Positions 42,906 to 53,188 are shown, counted from the first letter of the stretch. The stretch: 64,000 bases of DNA from an uncultured Clostridia bacterium (GCA_947303805.1 CAMYZE010000003.1:124001-188000), one strand, 5' to 3'. Notes: generated from the letters alone by a model not told the origin. Program-made: numbers and translations.

Positions 42906-43757
42906 TTACTGTTTAATTTGAGTTATATAGTTTTCACTAATAACCCTATATTTACCAATGTCTAAAAGTATGACTGTTAGATTAGCATATAAGCTTATAC
43001 TGTCTTTATGTTCTTCCATTGCTTTGTTAAAATCTTCATCATCTGTCACAATTGATATCTTTCTATTTATATCTACTTTATTAAGCACAAAATTTTTTAT
43101 GAAATCGTTAATTATATCATTATAGTTTTTGATTTCAACATTTAATGAACTTATTGAAAAATAATAAATCCACCATTCATACTGTTTATCCTTATTAAGG
43201 ACTAAAATGTCATCGGGGTCTTCTATTCTATTAGAATTATTATTGCTATTTATTACAAAATTTTCACCACGGCTCATTGAGTATTCCATAATGACTTTAA
43301 ATGCAACCGCATTAAAAAAAGTATTTTTTTCTTTAATGTCTAATAAATAATCTTTTGTTTTGTCTTTTTTTATCTGATCGTTTTCTATCCCTGACCATAT
43401 TTTATATAAAAACCCTTTATTATTTATATCATAATCTATTATTATTTTTAATGCTAAATTTAAAGTTGGTAATACCTCTTTAATACTTGTCCATATAGCA
43501 CTTGTGTTGTCTATCGCAAAATTATAATTAGAATCATCAACTAACAAATAATTTATATTACATTCTAATATCTCTGCTAATTTTTCATATATGCTTTTTT
43601 GTCTTGGCCTTGAATTATTTTGCTCATATGCCATATATCCCCTTAAGGATAGGTATGGTTTGCCAGTCTCAAGGTTTTTGCCCATCATATTTACTACATC
43701 TGATTGAGTCAAATGTTTCTTTTCTCTTAATTCTCTAATTTTCTTTCCAAAATCCAT
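42906..43757 (-). CDS. XRE-family regulator with C-terminal sensor domain
   Basis: A 283-residue protein. Residues 5-65 form an XRE helix-turn-helix (RELREKKHLTQSDVVNMMG, then SLRGYMAYEQNNSRP). The C-terminal part is an unassigned alpha/beta domain of about 200 residues. It lies between the small HTH gene and the operon proper, so it should be a second-layer regulator. An inverted repeat word (TATGAATATGAAGTTGAAATATAAC region) lies before its start, but I cannot define an operator. Confidence 0.82.
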   Translation of the reverse strand: MDFGKKIRELREKKHLTQSDVVNMMGKNLETGKPYLSLRGYMAYEQNNSRPRQKSIYEKLAEILECNINYLLVDDSNYNFAIDNTSAIWTSIKEVLPTLNLALKIIIDYDINNKGFLYKIWSGIENDQIKKDKTKDYLLDIKEKNTFFNAVAFKVIMEYSMSRGENFVINSNNNSNRIEDPDDILVLNKDKQYEWWIYYFSISSLNVEIKNYNDIINDFIKNFVLNKVDINRKISIVTDDEDFNKAMEEHKDSISLYANLTVILLDIGKYRVISENYITQIKQ

Positions 43758-43881
43758 AAATATACCATCAATTTCATATTAAGTTATATTTCAACTTCAT
43801 ATTCATAGTATCACTTTCTTCGTATTTTGTCAATACTTTTTTTATAGGCAAATTTTTTATTCTTACATTTTCGAGTGTAAA

Positions 43882-44076
43882 TTACATATACTCAGCAATT
43901 TCACATAAACCACAATTTAAAATACTGCAAAGCATATCAAGGGTGTGTGTAGTTATATTCTTGTTTTTTCTTACTCTATCAAGTTGACCAGTCGATATTC
44001 CATACTTCTTAATTAAATCATACTGACTTACACCCTTCTTTTTCATTGTTTTAAATAATTTATCAAATACTATCAT
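43882..44076 (-). CDS. Small XRE/Cro-type HTH regulator, copy 2
   Basis: A 64-residue single HTH domain (FKTMKKKGVSQYDLIKKYG, then STGQLDRVRKNKNI). It is the paralogue of 32376-32570. GGGGG lies just before the ATG. It is the first gene of the 13-gene leftward operon, behind the operators at 44119-44178. It is likely an autoregulator or repressor that keeps the operon quiet; that the two copies recognise the same palindrome suggests joint control. Confidence 0.87.
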   Translation of the reverse strand: MIVFDKLFKTMKKKGVSQYDLIKKYGISTGQLDRVRKNKNITTHTLDMLCSILNCGLCEIAEYM

Positions 44077-44118
44077 ATTACCCCCTTATTTAATCATACC
44101 ATATTCCCCGTATAATTA

Positions 44119-44178
44119 TTACCACCAATATGGTGGTAATTTTCAAAACTTATATTTTTCCCACCTCTACGGTGGTAA
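44119..44178. promoter_or_regulatory. Pair of palindromic operators, copy 2
   Basis: Operator A at 44119-44139 is palindromic with 9-base arms (TTACCACCA and its complement) around ATA; operator B at 44158-44178 is TTCCCACC, five bases, GGTGGTAA. The centres are 39 bases apart, identical to copy 1. Both operators and the spacer are conserved in two places 11 kb apart while the surrounding bases differ, which is strong evidence for selection on this pair. Confidence 0.88.
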
Positions 44179-44190
44179 TTTAAAAATACA

Positions 44191-44218
44191 CAAAAAAAGA
44201 GCCAGCAAATGCTGACTC
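44191..44218 (-). terminator. Terminator upstream of the HerA operon
   Basis: GAGCCAGCA and TGCTGACTC form a 9-bp stem with one mismatch and an AA loop, followed on the minus strand by TTTTTTTG. It ends the transcript of 44271-44480 and separates it from the operators. Confidence 0.7.
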
Positions 44219-44270
44219 AACTATTTCTTTACCTTGATTATATATTATCACACATAACGCAAATAAGCAA

Positions 44271-44480
44271 TTATAATATCAAACTTAAAATTGCAATAAT
44301 AATTATAAGAATTAGCAATATTGCGATGCAGCAACATCCACCACCATAATATGCTTTACTATTATTAGAACCTCTATGCTCTCTTGGGTCATAATTTATG
44401 CTATCAGGGTCATCTTCAGGTATCATTGCATCATAACCTAAGAAAAACTCATCATCTGACATTCCACCAAAATCAAGCAC
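44271..44480 (-). CDS. Small membrane-anchored acidic protein
   Basis: A 69-residue protein: acidic head (SDDEFFLGYDAMIPEDDPDSINYDPREHRG), then Gly/Cys segment YYGGGCCC, then a transmembrane tail (IAILLILIIIIAILSLIL). The start is GTG at 44480, overlapping the upstream gene by eight bases; the ATG at 44462 is possible. The Cys run might be palmitoylated or metal-binding. Unknown function. Confidence 0.68.
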   Translation of the reverse strand: MLDFGGMSDDEFFLGYDAMIPEDDPDSINYDPREHRGSNNSKAYYGGGCCCIAILLILIIIIAILSLIL

Positions 44481-45351
44481 ACTTAACCTCCCATTTCACT
44501 TCTTCATTTAAATACTTATCAAAATCAATTACTAATCTTTCATCATTAGTATTTTTACTCAAATAATTATCTGTATATCTTTTATAAAACTCTTTCTTTA
44601 AGTTTCTAAAGTATTCCCTATTTTCAAATAAATAATCAGCTGCTTTATTCAGTTTATAGTATAAACCATATTGATTCTCTTTATATAGTGGGATTTCGAG
44701 TGAAAAATGTACATTAAACCTTTCATTTAGAACTTTCTCACAAATAGCCTTATAAAACATATCGTTTCCTTTCCATTCAAACCCAATCCATACCTTTCGT
44801 GCCAGTTTCCTATGGTTACCATCACAAGATACTGCCGTACCCATTCCACAAGCTGTAAGTGCTCTAATAAATCTTGCTATATAAGTCTCGAGTTCCTTTA
44901 CTGGTACTTTCTCACCATTTACACGGTTTAGAAATCTCCACCAAGGATTAGTTCCGCCAGTCCAACAGCATACATATCCTATTTGGTCAGTTACAATCGT
45001 ATTTGTAATTAATGCTATTAAATCTGTAGTTCTTGATAAATCATCAAGTTCTATAACCCCATCTTTTACTATATGAGTTTCTTTTCTTAAATGTCCATCC
45101 CATTTATCACTAACATTAACATTTTTTCTTCTTTCGTGTAGTATTTTTAAATGTCCTATGCCGCTCTCTTTTAATAGTTTATCTAGATAATCAAAATCTT
45201 CAATATGATTATTATCAAGCACATTTATTATACCATCTTTTAGTTCTAAGAAAAACCCTCTCGCAGATAAAACCTTATATAATTTTTCAACATTATCAGT
45301 CGAGTCTCCAATTATAGTTTTCCAAAAATCATCCTTATTTTTTATTTGCAT
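44473..45351 (-). CDS. Hypothetical protein
   Basis: A 292-residue protein of unknown family. It has WTGGTNPWWRFLNRVNG near residues 128-145, with several aromatic residues, and CGMGTAVSCDGNHRKLARKVW near 170-190. No recognised catalytic motif. It overlaps the DUF2130 gene upstream by 17 bases and the small membrane gene downstream by eight, so all three are one operon. Confidence 0.7.
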   Translation of the reverse strand: MQIKNKDDFWKTIIGDSTDNVEKLYKVLSARGFFLELKDGIINVLDNNHIEDFDYLDKLLKESGIGHLKILHERRKNVNVSDKWDGHLRKETHIVKDGVIELDDLSRTTDLIALITNTIVTDQIGYVCCWTGGTNPWWRFLNRVNGEKVPVKELETYIARFIRALTACGMGTAVSCDGNHRKLARKVWIGFEWKGNDMFYKAICEKVLNERFNVHFSLEIPLYKENQYGLYYKLNKAADYLFENREYFRNLKKEFYKRYTDNYLSKNTNDERLVIDFDKYLNEEVKWEVKCA

Positions 45352-46375
45352 TCTTCCTGCCTCCCTTCTTATCAGTTAAACTAAAGTCCATAAGTAAGTT
45401 ATTAGCATTAACTAACTCTTTACCAGAACTCATAAGATTCTCTTTGACCTTTTGTAAGTCAGCTATAGTATCATCAATTTTCTTAATTGCAGCATTAAAC
45501 TTATCGCTTGACTTAGTAACCATACCACCAAAGTTAAACTTAAACTCCTTAATTCTTTCATTCAAGTCTCTCATAGTGGCATTTTGATTCTCATACTTTG
45601 CTATCTCATTTCTTATTTCAAGCACATTAGTTGATGCATTCCTTATAAGTGATATTATTGGAATAAAGAATTGTGGTCTAACCACATACATTTTTTGATA
45701 CTTATGCGAAACATCATAAATGCCGGCATTGTAAATATCATTATCAGCCTCAAGTGTAGATACAAGTACTGCATATTCGCATTTCTTTTCTTTACGGTCT
45801 TTGTCAAGTTCTTTCAAAAAGTCCTCATTTTTATGTTTAGATTTAGTAACTGACCTCTCATTCTTCATCTCAAACATTATAGATGTTAATTCTATCTTGT
45901 TCTTATCTTTTGAGTCATAATCTCTAAAAATAAAGTCTCCTTTGCTACCAGATTGAGATGACACCTTATTATCCTTCTCAAAATAGGCATATGGGAATCC
46001 CATCCTTCTAACCTTCTCAAATTCAGCCTTGCAATATTTTTCTAAGTCTTCGCCTATTCCTTTGGTAGATAGTTGCAATTTGTAGTTTTTTGCCTGTTCA
46101 AGCTCATTATCCTTTAATTGCAACTGGTACTTGAAATTATCAAGTTTTTTCTCATACTTGCTCTCAATATTGGCCATTTCCTCTTCGTATGATAACCTTT
46201 GCTTTTCTAGTTGATTCTTATACTTATCCTTCTCATTGTCTAACCTTTCCTTAAGTTCAATATTAAACTCACTTGTCTTTACTTGCTTTAATAAAGCCTC
46301 ATAATCAGACTTCTCAATGTTAAATGCCCTTTTACAATGTGGGCACACTATTTTGTGCATTTCTTTCTTTGCCAT
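45335..46375 (-). CDS. DUF2130-domain protein
   Basis: A 346-residue protein. An N-terminal zinc ribbon (KIVCPHCKRAFNIE) is followed by a long coiled coil (residues 40-115) and a DUF2130 domain: GDFIFRDYD near residue 145, then FEMKNERSV, which gives a PD-(D/E)XK-like D...ExK core. Proteins of this group are found in phages, mobile elements and defence islands and are thought to bind or cut DNA. The ATG follows GGGAGG. It is the first gene of the three-gene unit. Confidence 0.83.
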   Translation of the reverse strand: MAKKEMHKIVCPHCKRAFNIEKSDYEALLKQVKTSEFNIELKERLDNEKDKYKNQLEKQRLSYEEEMANIESKYEKKLDNFKYQLQLKDNELEQAKNYKLQLSTKGIGEDLEKYCKAEFEKVRRMGFPYAYFEKDNKVSSQSGSKGDFIFRDYDSKDKNKIELTSIMFEMKNERSVTKSKHKNEDFLKELDKDRKEKKCEYAVLVSTLEADNDIYNAGIYDVSHKYQKMYVVRPQFFIPIISLIRNASTNVLEIRNEIAKYENQNATMRDLNERIKEFKFNFGGMVTKSSDKFNAAIKKIDDTIADLQKVKENLMSSGKELVNANNLLMDFSLTDKKGGRKNANKK

Positions 46376-46421
46376 AATTACCTCCCATTATTTTAATAAT
46401 TAATTTTTTTGAAAACAAAAA

Positions 46422-46499
46422 AACGAGCAACAAACAAATGAAAAAATGTCTTTTGGGGACTCCCCTACTTAACTTTTTTTTATTTGTTTATTACTCGTT
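46422..46499 (-). terminator. Long hairpin with U-tail between XRE and DUF2130 genes
   Basis: AACGAGCAACAAACAAAT at 46422-46439 pairs with ATTTGTTTATTACTCGTT at 46482-46499 (18 bp, two wobble-type mismatches) around a 42-base loop that itself has GGGGACTCCCC. On the minus strand a T-run follows the stem. It could be a plain terminator after the XRE gene 46718-46891, or a structured leader for the DUF2130 operon. The rest of 46500-46717 holds only chance open frames. Confidence 0.65.
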
Positions 46500-46717
46500 C
46501 TAAGCTAATACTAATCCAGCCACTTATAGTCTACTTAGATTTTAATAAAAAGTCAATAGGGAAAAATCAACATTCTAAAACACAGTGTGGGCAAGGCTTT
46601 TCAGCATTAAAATTTCTGATTTCTAAGAAAAAATACTTGACAACTTTTCAAAAAAAGCATTTTTTACATTTTATCTAAATTAAATGTTTAGAACATTTTT
46701 TCATTAATATAAACTTG

Positions 46718-46891
46718 TTATTTAAAACTCAAAATATCCTCCGGCTGACATTTTAAATATTTACATATCTTCTCTAAAGTAGATAATCGCATATTAGCAC
46801 CAACCTTTATTCTCTCTATAGTGCTTTTGCTTACTACCTTACTTAATTCATTTACATCTATTCTCTTTAATAACTTACTATAATTAATCAT
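46718..46891 (-). CDS. Small XRE-type HTH protein (57 aa)
   Basis: A 57-residue Cro-like HTH (YSKLLKRIDVNELSKVVSKSTIERIKVGANMRLSTLEKICKYLKCQPEDIL). It is short but complete. AAGGAG lies before the ATG. It is the outermost gene of the element next to the comM junction, so it may regulate excision or simply be a passenger. Confidence 0.72.
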   Translation of the reverse strand: MINYSKLLKRIDVNELSKVVSKSTIERIKVGANMRLSTLEKICKYLKCQPEDILSFK

Positions 46892-46975
46892 TTCTAATAA
46901 TCTCCTTATTATTTAATTTAAAAAGCTGTTTAGAGCAATTTTTAGCATTCAAAAAGCATAATTTACCACATAACC

Positions 46976-48238
46976 CTAAAAATCGTGCAACCCCAGCAAC
47001 CCTGTTGCAACCCTACTGCAACCCCAAAGTGCAACCCTAAAGTGCAACCCTGTTGCAACCCCAACTGCAACCCTATGAACATTTAAAATTAAAAAAATTG
47101 AAAAATGTGCTGACACAGCAAAAATGAAATCCCCAATAATCAAAGGAATTTTTAGATACGGTATCAAGCAAGCCATTACTTTGTTTAGTGCGGATGCGAG
47201 CATAAAATTTGCCGGATATGTGTAGGAACCACTAAGTCTTGACACAGTTATACATTTATCTTCAAGTGGTTCTCTTAAAGTTTCTATTGCCATCTTTGAA
47301 AAATGTGGGAGCTCATCAAGAAACAAAACTCCATTTGATGCAAGAGATATTTCTCCAGGTCTCGGATACATCCCGCCCCCTATCAAACTTGTAACCGATA
47401 TAGAATGATGAGGATTTCTAAAAGGTCTAGTCGTAACTAAAGTTTTATTTTTTAGTTCTCCTGCTACAGAATAAACTTTCGTGATCTCTATTGCCTCCTC
47501 CATAGAAAGCTTTGGCATTATTGTCGGTATTCTTTTAGCAATCATTGTTTTCCCAGTACCTGCCGAACCCGAAATGATTATATTGTGAAAACCTGCCACA
47601 GCAACTTCGCAAGCTCTTTTCAAAAACATTTGACCACTTATATCCGAAAAATCTAAATCATAGTTATCTACTTCCTCAATTTTTTCAAATTTTGGTCTTG
47701 GGAATTTTTTAAATTTTTCCACGCTCTCTAAAATACTAATCAATTCAGTCAGACTTCCCACCGACACAATATCCATATCATCTACAACAAGCGCCTCTTG
47801 TTCATTCTCACGCGGGACTACTACCCCTTTAATACCTTGCTCCTTAAGACCTGAAACCATAGATAGCATTCCTCTTACCCCTACAATTTCTCCACTCAAA
47901 TTTAGTTCGCCTATAAATGCATATTCATCAATCAACTCACAAACTGATTTTGGAATCATTTCGAGTGATTTTAAAATTGCAACTGCTATAGGCAAATCAA
48001 AAGCAGACCCATCCTTTCTCATATCGGCTGGGGCAATATTAATAGTTACTTTCTTTGCGGGGAATTCAATATTAGAATTTTTTAGAGCCGTGCGGACACG
48101 ATCGCCCGCCTCTTTTACAGAACTAGCAAGGTTTCCAACCATAGAAAAGTTAGGTAAACCATTGCTACTATCAGCTTCCACATAAGTGAGTACTCCATTT
48201 ATACCCCTTACGGTTTCGCATAACACCTTTGAATACAT
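46976..48238 (-). pseudogene. comM: comM/yifB (Mg-chelatase-like ATPase) interrupted by the element
   Basis: The first 353 residues are a normal ComM: N-terminal Lon-protease-like region ([31 protein letters not shown]), P-loop [32 protein letters not shown], ending with [12 protein letters not shown], where the family continues with a PCPCG segment. After about 47,180 the frame reads unrelated residues and then GCAACCC repeats, so the last third (about 150 residues) is lost. ComM is a branch-migration helicase for natural transformation, and a known insertion hotspot for genomic islands. The start is the ATG at 48238. Confidence 0.85.
46987..47074. repeat. Eight GCAACCC direct repeats at the element boundary
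   Basis: Eight copies of GCAACCC lie 9-13 bases apart (starts near 46987, 46996, 47007, 47018, 47031, 47044, 47055 and 47067), often preceded by GTT or AGT. They lie next to the comM break and look like tandem binding sites or an attachment-site structure. Confidence 0.75.
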
Positions 48239-48308
48239 ACGTATTTTAGGCCATCCGCTACTCTTGAATTGTAGCATATATTTTATAAAAATGCTATAAT
48301 AATATATT

Positions 48309-51300
48309 GTGAATAGATTAGGAATAGATATCGGTAGTACGACCGTAAAGGTAGTAATTACTGACGAAAAAAATCAAATATTATATGGGGAGTACAAGAG
48401 ACACCTTGCAAATATTCAACAATGTCTTGCAGGTCTACTTAAGGATGCACAAGATGAACTTGGAGACATAGACGTAAATACTTGCATCACAGGTTCAGGT
48501 GGTCTCTCTCTTTCAAATGCACTAAGAGTCAACTTCACACAAGAGGTTATAGCTGTATCTACATCGCTAAAAACTTTAAATGGCAAATGTGATGTAGCAG
48601 TAGAACTTGGTGGTGAAGATGCAAAAATAATTTATTTTGATGGATCCTCAGTTGATCAGAGAATGAATGGCATATGTGCAGGAGGTACAGGTTCCTTCAT
48701 AGACCAGATGGCGTCACTTCTTAAAACTGATTCATCCGGATTAAACGAATATGCAAAGAATTATAAGATGCTCTATCCTATAGCTGCAAGATGTGGTGTA
48801 TTTGCTAAATCCGACATTCAACCTCTCATCAACGAAGGGGCAACTAAAGAGGACCTCGCTGCTTCAATTTTCCAAGCAGTAGTTAATCAAACCATATCAG
48901 GTCTTGCATGTGGAAAACCTATAAAAGGTCATGTTGCATTTTTAGGTGGACCTCTTCACTATCTTTCAGAGCTTAGAAATGCATTTATAAGAACTTTAAA
49001 ACTTACTGATGAGACAATTATAAATCCAGACAACTCCCATCTATATGCTGCGATTGGTTGTTGCCTCTGCGATTTAAAAGAGGATACTATTTTATCTCTA
49101 TCTGATTTAATTGCCAAGCTTGAAGCAGGAATCAAATTAAATGTAGAGATAAAGCGACTCGAGCCACTGTTTAATGATGACAAAGAATACGAAGATTTTA
49201 AATATAGGCACTCTCTTGCTACAGTTGGCAAGATGGATATAAAAGATTATGAAGGAGAATGTTTTCTTGGAATTGATGCTGGTTCTACTACAACTAAGTT
49301 CGCAGTTATTTCAAAGGATGGCAAGCTCTTACATAGTTTCTATGATAATAACAATGGTTCAACCATTGACACAGCAAAGCGAGCAATCAAGAACTTAAAA
49401 GACTTACTACCTAAGAATTGTAAAATTGCTGCTAGCTGCTCAACCGGTTATGGTGAACAACTCTTAAAAGCAGCATTCTGTCTTGACTACGGTGAAGTAG
49501 AGACTATCGCTCACTACTATGGAGCAACCTTCTTCAATCCAAATGTCGACGCAATACTTGATATCGGCGGTCAAGATATGAAGTATATACAAATCAAGGA
49601 TGGATATGTAGATAATGTTTTATTAAATGAAGCTTGTTCATCAGGCTGTGGGTCATTTATTGAGACATTTGCAAAAAGCCTTGGGTATCAAGTTAAAGAA
49701 TTTGCCAAGGTCGCACTTTTTTCCAAGAGTCCTATTGACTTAGGTACTCGCTGCACTGTATTTATGAATTCAAATGTAAAGCAGGCACAAAAAGAAGGCG
49801 CTACAGTATCAGATATAAGTGCAGGCCTATCTTATTCAGTTATAAAAAATGCATTATATAAAGTTATAAAAGTCACCGACCCAAAGCTTCTTGGCGACAA
49901 CATAGTTGTGCAAGGTGGTACATTCTACAACGACTCAGTTCTTCGTGCACTTGAAAAGATAACTGGCAGAACTGTAGTTCGTCCAGACATAGCCGGAATC
50001 ATGGGTGCCTTTGGTGCAGCACTTATAGCAAAAGAAAGATACTATCTCACACTTGAGAAGGAAGGAAAGTTTACTTCTTCTATGCTTTCACTTGATGATA
50101 TTGTAAACCTTGAGTATAAGACTACCATTGCAAGGTGTGGCAAATGTCTCAATAATTGTGTTCTCACTGTAAATGCATTTGCAGACAATGATGGAAAGTT
50201 CACAAGAAGATTTGTATCAGGCAATAGATGTGAAAGAGGTCTAGGTTTAGAAAAAAAAGACAACAAAGTCCCAAACCTATTTGAATATAAGGCTAATAGA
50301 ATGTTTGACTATGAGCCTCTTCCAAAAGAAAAAGCAAAATATGGAGTAATTGGCATACCAAGAGTTTTAAATATGTATGAAAATTTCCCATTCTGGGCAG
50401 TTTTCTTTAAAGAACTTGGATATTCAGTACTACTCTCTCCTATCTCAAGTAGAAAAATTTACGAGATGGGCATAGAATCTATACCTTCAGAATCAGAATG
50501 TTACCCTGCAAAACTAGTGCATGGTCACATAGAATGGTTAATCGATAATGGTGCCAATTTCATTTTCATGCCTTGTGTACCATTTGAGAGAAAAGAAATT
50601 GAAGGCGCTCAAAATCATTATAACTGTCCGATGGTTACATCATATGCAGAAAATATAAAAAATAATGTCGAGAATCTTCATTTAAAAAATATAAAATTCT
50701 ATAATCCTTTCTTGCCATTTACAGATAAGGATTCTTTAACTGCTTCACTTGAAAAAGCAATTAAAAATCTAAACTATTTCCCTAACGACATAAAAATTTC
50801 CGACATAGACCATGCCTGCGATGTCGCTTGGGAAGAATTAGAAAAATCAAGAAACGACTTAAGAGAAAAAGGCGAAGAAACTATCAAGTGGATTAAAGAG
50901 AATAAGGGTCATGGTATCATCTTAGCTGGTCGTCCTTACCATGTAGATAGTGAAGTTCACCACGGCATACCAGACTTAATTCAAAACTATGGCTATGCAG
51001 TTCTCACGGAGGACTCAGTTTCTCACCTAGGTAGGATAGAAAGACCTACTATAGTCACAGACCAATGGATGTATCACAGTCGACTTTATGCATGTGCAAA
51101 TCTCGTAAAAAATCGAGATGACTTAGATTTAATTCAGCTCAATTCCTTTGGTTGCGGTCTTGATGCAGTAACCACTGACCAGGTTGCTGATATACTCTCT
51201 GGTTCTTCTAAAATATATACACTGCTTAAGATAGATGAAGTAAATAACATTGGCGCCGCTAGAATAAGAATTAGATCACTAATTTCAGCAATCAACATAA

Positions 51301-52583
51301 GAAAAGATAAGACAAGAGTTATCATGCCTTCAAATTACAATCGTGTAGTATTTACTGAAGAAATGAGAAAAACTCACACTATACTTGCTCCAAATATGAG
51401 CCCTATACATTTTGATTTACTTGAACCTGCAGTGAACTCTTGCGGATATAAAATCAAAATCTTACAAAATAACAATAGAAATGTCATAGATATGGGACTT
51501 AAGTTTGTAAACAATGATGCCTGCTACCCATCTCTAATAGTTGTAGGTCAGATAATGGACGAGTTGATAAACAACAAATCTCTTGATCTAAATCACATAG
51601 CCATTATGATGACTCAGACCGGTGGAGGATGTCGTGCCTCAAATTATGTTGGCTTTATCCGCCGTGCGCTTAGAAAAGCTCATATGGAACAAATACCTGT
51701 AGTATCAATAAACTACAATGGAATGGAAAAAAATCCTGGTCTCACCTATAGTCTACCAATGATTATGAAAATATGTTTTGCCATAATATTTGGTGACATC
51801 TTTATGAGAGTGGTGTATGCAACTAGACCATATGAAAAGAATCCAGGTGAAACAAATAAACTCCATAATGAATGGAAAAAGAAATGTATAGAATTTTTAA
51901 CCAAAGAAAAAGTTTCATTCTTTACATTCCAAAAGATTTGTAGAGATATCATAAAAGATTTTGATAATATTGAAAGACTTGATATTAAAAAACCTCGTGT
52001 TGGTATAGTTGGAGAAATATTAGTTAAGTTCTCAAGTCTTGCAAATAACAATATAGTTGAGCTTCTAGAAAAAGAAGGCGCAGAGGCTGTGATGCCAGAC
52101 CTTATGGACTTTATGCTCTACTCACTTTACAATGCAAACTTTAAATCAAAATATCTTGGTTTTGAAGCAGCATCAAAAATTTTATCAAATATAGGTATAT
52201 CCTTCATAGAGTTTATAAGAGGTGCCGCACGGAAAGCATTAAAAGCTTCAAAGCATTTCAATGAACAAGCACATATTAGAAATCTTGCTCACATGGCAAA
52301 AAGATATGTATCAATAGGAAATCAGACTGGTGAAGGTTGGTTCTTAACTGGTGAGATGCTTGAGCTTATAGAGACAGGTGTTCCTAACATTGTGTGCACT
52401 CAGCCATTTGGCTGTCTACCTAATCATATAGTTGGAAAAGGTGTCATAAAAGAATTAAAAAAAGATTTTAAAGATGCAAATATAGTGGCAATTGATTACG
52501 ACCCAGGAGCGTCAGAAGTAAATCAATTAAATAGAATTAAACTTATGCTCTCTACTGCATTTACCAACCTAAAAGATCAATAA
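48309..52583 (+). CDS. 2-hydroxyacyl-CoA dehydratase activator fused to dehydratase-like domains
   Basis: A 1424-residue protein. Two ASKHA ATPase domains of the BadF/HgdC type come first: [14 protein letters not shown] with [10 protein letters not shown], and [16 protein letters not shown] with [11 protein letters not shown]; the Cys residues bind the [4Fe-4S] cluster between subunits. Next is a DUF2229 domain (about 650-860), then HgdB-like sequence. It uses ATP to transfer an electron at very low potential to an unidentified partner. Such fusions are common in clostridia. The start is a GTG at 48309, close after TGCTATAAT, so the mRNA leader is very short. Confidence 0.92.
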   Translation: MNRLGIDIGSTTVKVVITDEKNQILYGEYKRHLANIQQCLAGLLKDAQDELGDIDVNTCITGSGGLSLSNALRVNFTQEVIAVSTSLKTLNGKCDVAVELGGEDAKIIYFDGSSVDQRMNGICAGGTGSFIDQMASLLKTDSSGLNEYAKNYKMLYPIAARCGVFAKSDIQPLINEGATKEDLAASIFQAVVNQTISGLACGKPIKGHVAFLGGPLHYLSELRNAFIRTLKLTDETIINPDNSHLYAAIGCCLCDLKEDTILSLSDLIAKLEAGIKLNVEIKRLEPLFNDDKEYEDFKYRHSLATVGKMDIKDYEGECFLGIDAGSTTTKFAVISKDGKLLHSFYDNNNGSTIDTAKRAIKNLKDLLPKNCKIAASCSTGYGEQLLKAAFCLDYGEVETIAHYYGATFFNPNVDAILDIGGQDMKYIQIKDGYVDNVLLNEACSSGCGSFIETFAKSLGYQVKEFAKVALFSKSPIDLGTRCTVFMNSNVKQAQKEGATVSDISAGLSYSVIKNALYKVIKVTDPKLLGDNIVVQGGTFYNDSVLRALEKITGRTVVRPDIAGIMGAFGAALIAKERYYLTLEKEGKFTSSMLSLDDIVNLEYKTTIARCGKCLNNCVLTVNAFADNDGKFTRRFVSGNRCERGLGLEKKDNKVPNLFEYKANRMFDYEPLPKEKAKYGVIGIPRVLNMYENFPFWAVFFKELGYSVLLSPISSRKIYEMGIESIPSESECYPAKLVHGHIEWLIDNGANFIFMPCVPFERKEIEGAQNHYNCPMVTSYAENIKNNVENLHLKNIKFYNPFLPFTDKDSLTASLEKAIKNLNYFPNDIKISDIDHACDVAWEELEKSRNDLREKGEETIKWIKENKGHGIILAGRPYHVDSEVHHGIPDLIQNYGYAVLTEDSVSHLGRIERPTIVTDQWMYHSRLYACANLVKNRDDLDLIQLNSFGCGLDAVTTDQVADILSGSSKIYTLLKIDEVNNIGAARIRIRSLISAINIRKDKTRVIMPSNYNRVVFTEEMRKTHTILAPNMSPIHFDLLEPAVNSCGYKIKILQNNNRNVIDMGLKFVNNDACYPSLIVVGQIMDELINNKSLDLNHIAIMMTQTGGGCRASNYVGFIRRALRKAHMEQIPVVSINYNGMEKNPGLTYSLPMIMKICFAIIFGDIFMRVVYATRPYEKNPGETNKLHNEWKKKCIEFLTKEKVSFFTFQKICRDIIKDFDNIERLDIKKPRVGIVGEILVKFSSLANNNIVELLEKEGAEAVMPDLMDFMLYSLYNANFKSKYLGFEAASKILSNIGISFIEFIRGAARKALKASKHFNEQAHIRNLAHMAKRYVSIGNQTGEGWFLTGEMLELIETGVPNIVCTQPFGCLPNHIVGKGVIKELKKDFKDANIVAIDYDPGASEVNQLNRIKLMLSTAFTNLKDQ

Positions 52584-52609
52584 TGTAGTAGCGAGCCCGA
52601 AAGGATTAT

Positions 52610-53164
52610 ATGGGAAGATTTAGTGTAATTGAAACTGGAATCAAAGATTTAAAGGTTATAAAGTTTGACCCATTTTTGGATGCCCGTGGCTATTTTTATG
52701 AGTCATACAACAAAAAGGATTTTGAACAAATGGGAATCTCCGAAGAGTTCGTCCAAGACAATCAGTCTATGAGCAGTAAGGGAGTGCTTCGCGGACTACA
52801 TTTTCAGATAAATTATCCTCAGTCAAAACTTGTTCGTTGCCTCAAGGGTAGAGTTTTTGATGTGGCAGTTGATATTAGGAAGGACTCTCCCACTTATGGA
52901 AAACATTATGGTGTAGAGCTCACAGAAGATAACAATACTATGTTCTTTGTGCCAAAAAACTTTGCGCATGGCTTTTTGGTTTTGTCAGACACTGCTATCT
53001 TTTCATATAAAGTTACCGATTTTTATCATCCAAATGATGAAGGCGGAATAATGTATAATGACCCAGATTTGAATATCAAGTGGCCAGTGCCAAATGACCC
53101 AAACTTTAAAATTATATTATCAGAAAAAGATACAAAACACCCACTTTTCAAAGATTTAAAGTAG
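52610..53164 (+). CDS. rfbC: dTDP-4-dehydrorhamnose 3,5-epimerase
   Basis: A 184-residue cupin epimerase: FLDARGYFYESYN, then GVLRGLHFQINYPQSKLVRC with the catalytic His, and FAHGFLVLSDTAIFSYKVTDFYHPNDEGGI with the Tyr of the active site. It converts dTDP-4-keto-6-deoxyglucose to the rhamnose precursor for cell-surface sugars. No rfbA, B or D gene is adjacent. The ATG follows AAAGG. It begins 26 bases after the dehydratase activator gene. Confidence 0.92.
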   Translation: MGRFSVIETGIKDLKVIKFDPFLDARGYFYESYNKKDFEQMGISEEFVQDNQSMSSKGVLRGLHFQINYPQSKLVRCLKGRVFDVAVDIRKDSPTYGKHYGVELTEDNNTMFFVPKNFAHGFLVLSDTAIFSYKVTDFYHPNDEGGIMYNDPDLNIKWPVPNDPNFKIILSEKDTKHPLFKDLK

Positions 53165-53188
53165 GTCTCGTGAAACTCGCCCATACAT
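53164..53188. repeat. Dispersed chromosomal repeat, copy a
   Basis: GTCTCGTGAAACTCGCCCAT is a variant of the element seen at 58824-58849 and 60768-60793, here just before the RluA gene. Shared core: CTCGT(A/G)AAACTCGCCC. Confidence 0.7.

Noticed and set aside
32830..44076. Tellurite-resistance operon as such
   Set aside because: TelA-like and YceG-like genes are present, but TerD, TerC and other Ter genes are absent and HerA and a nuclease dominate, so the label would mislead.
46484..46678. Plus-strand frame near the hairpin
   Set aside because: No start signal, low-complexity translation and overlap with the hairpin arm.
47041..47074. CRISPR-like array
   Set aside because: Repeat unit is only seven bases with spacers of 2-6 bases, far too short for a CRISPR array, and no cas genes are present.
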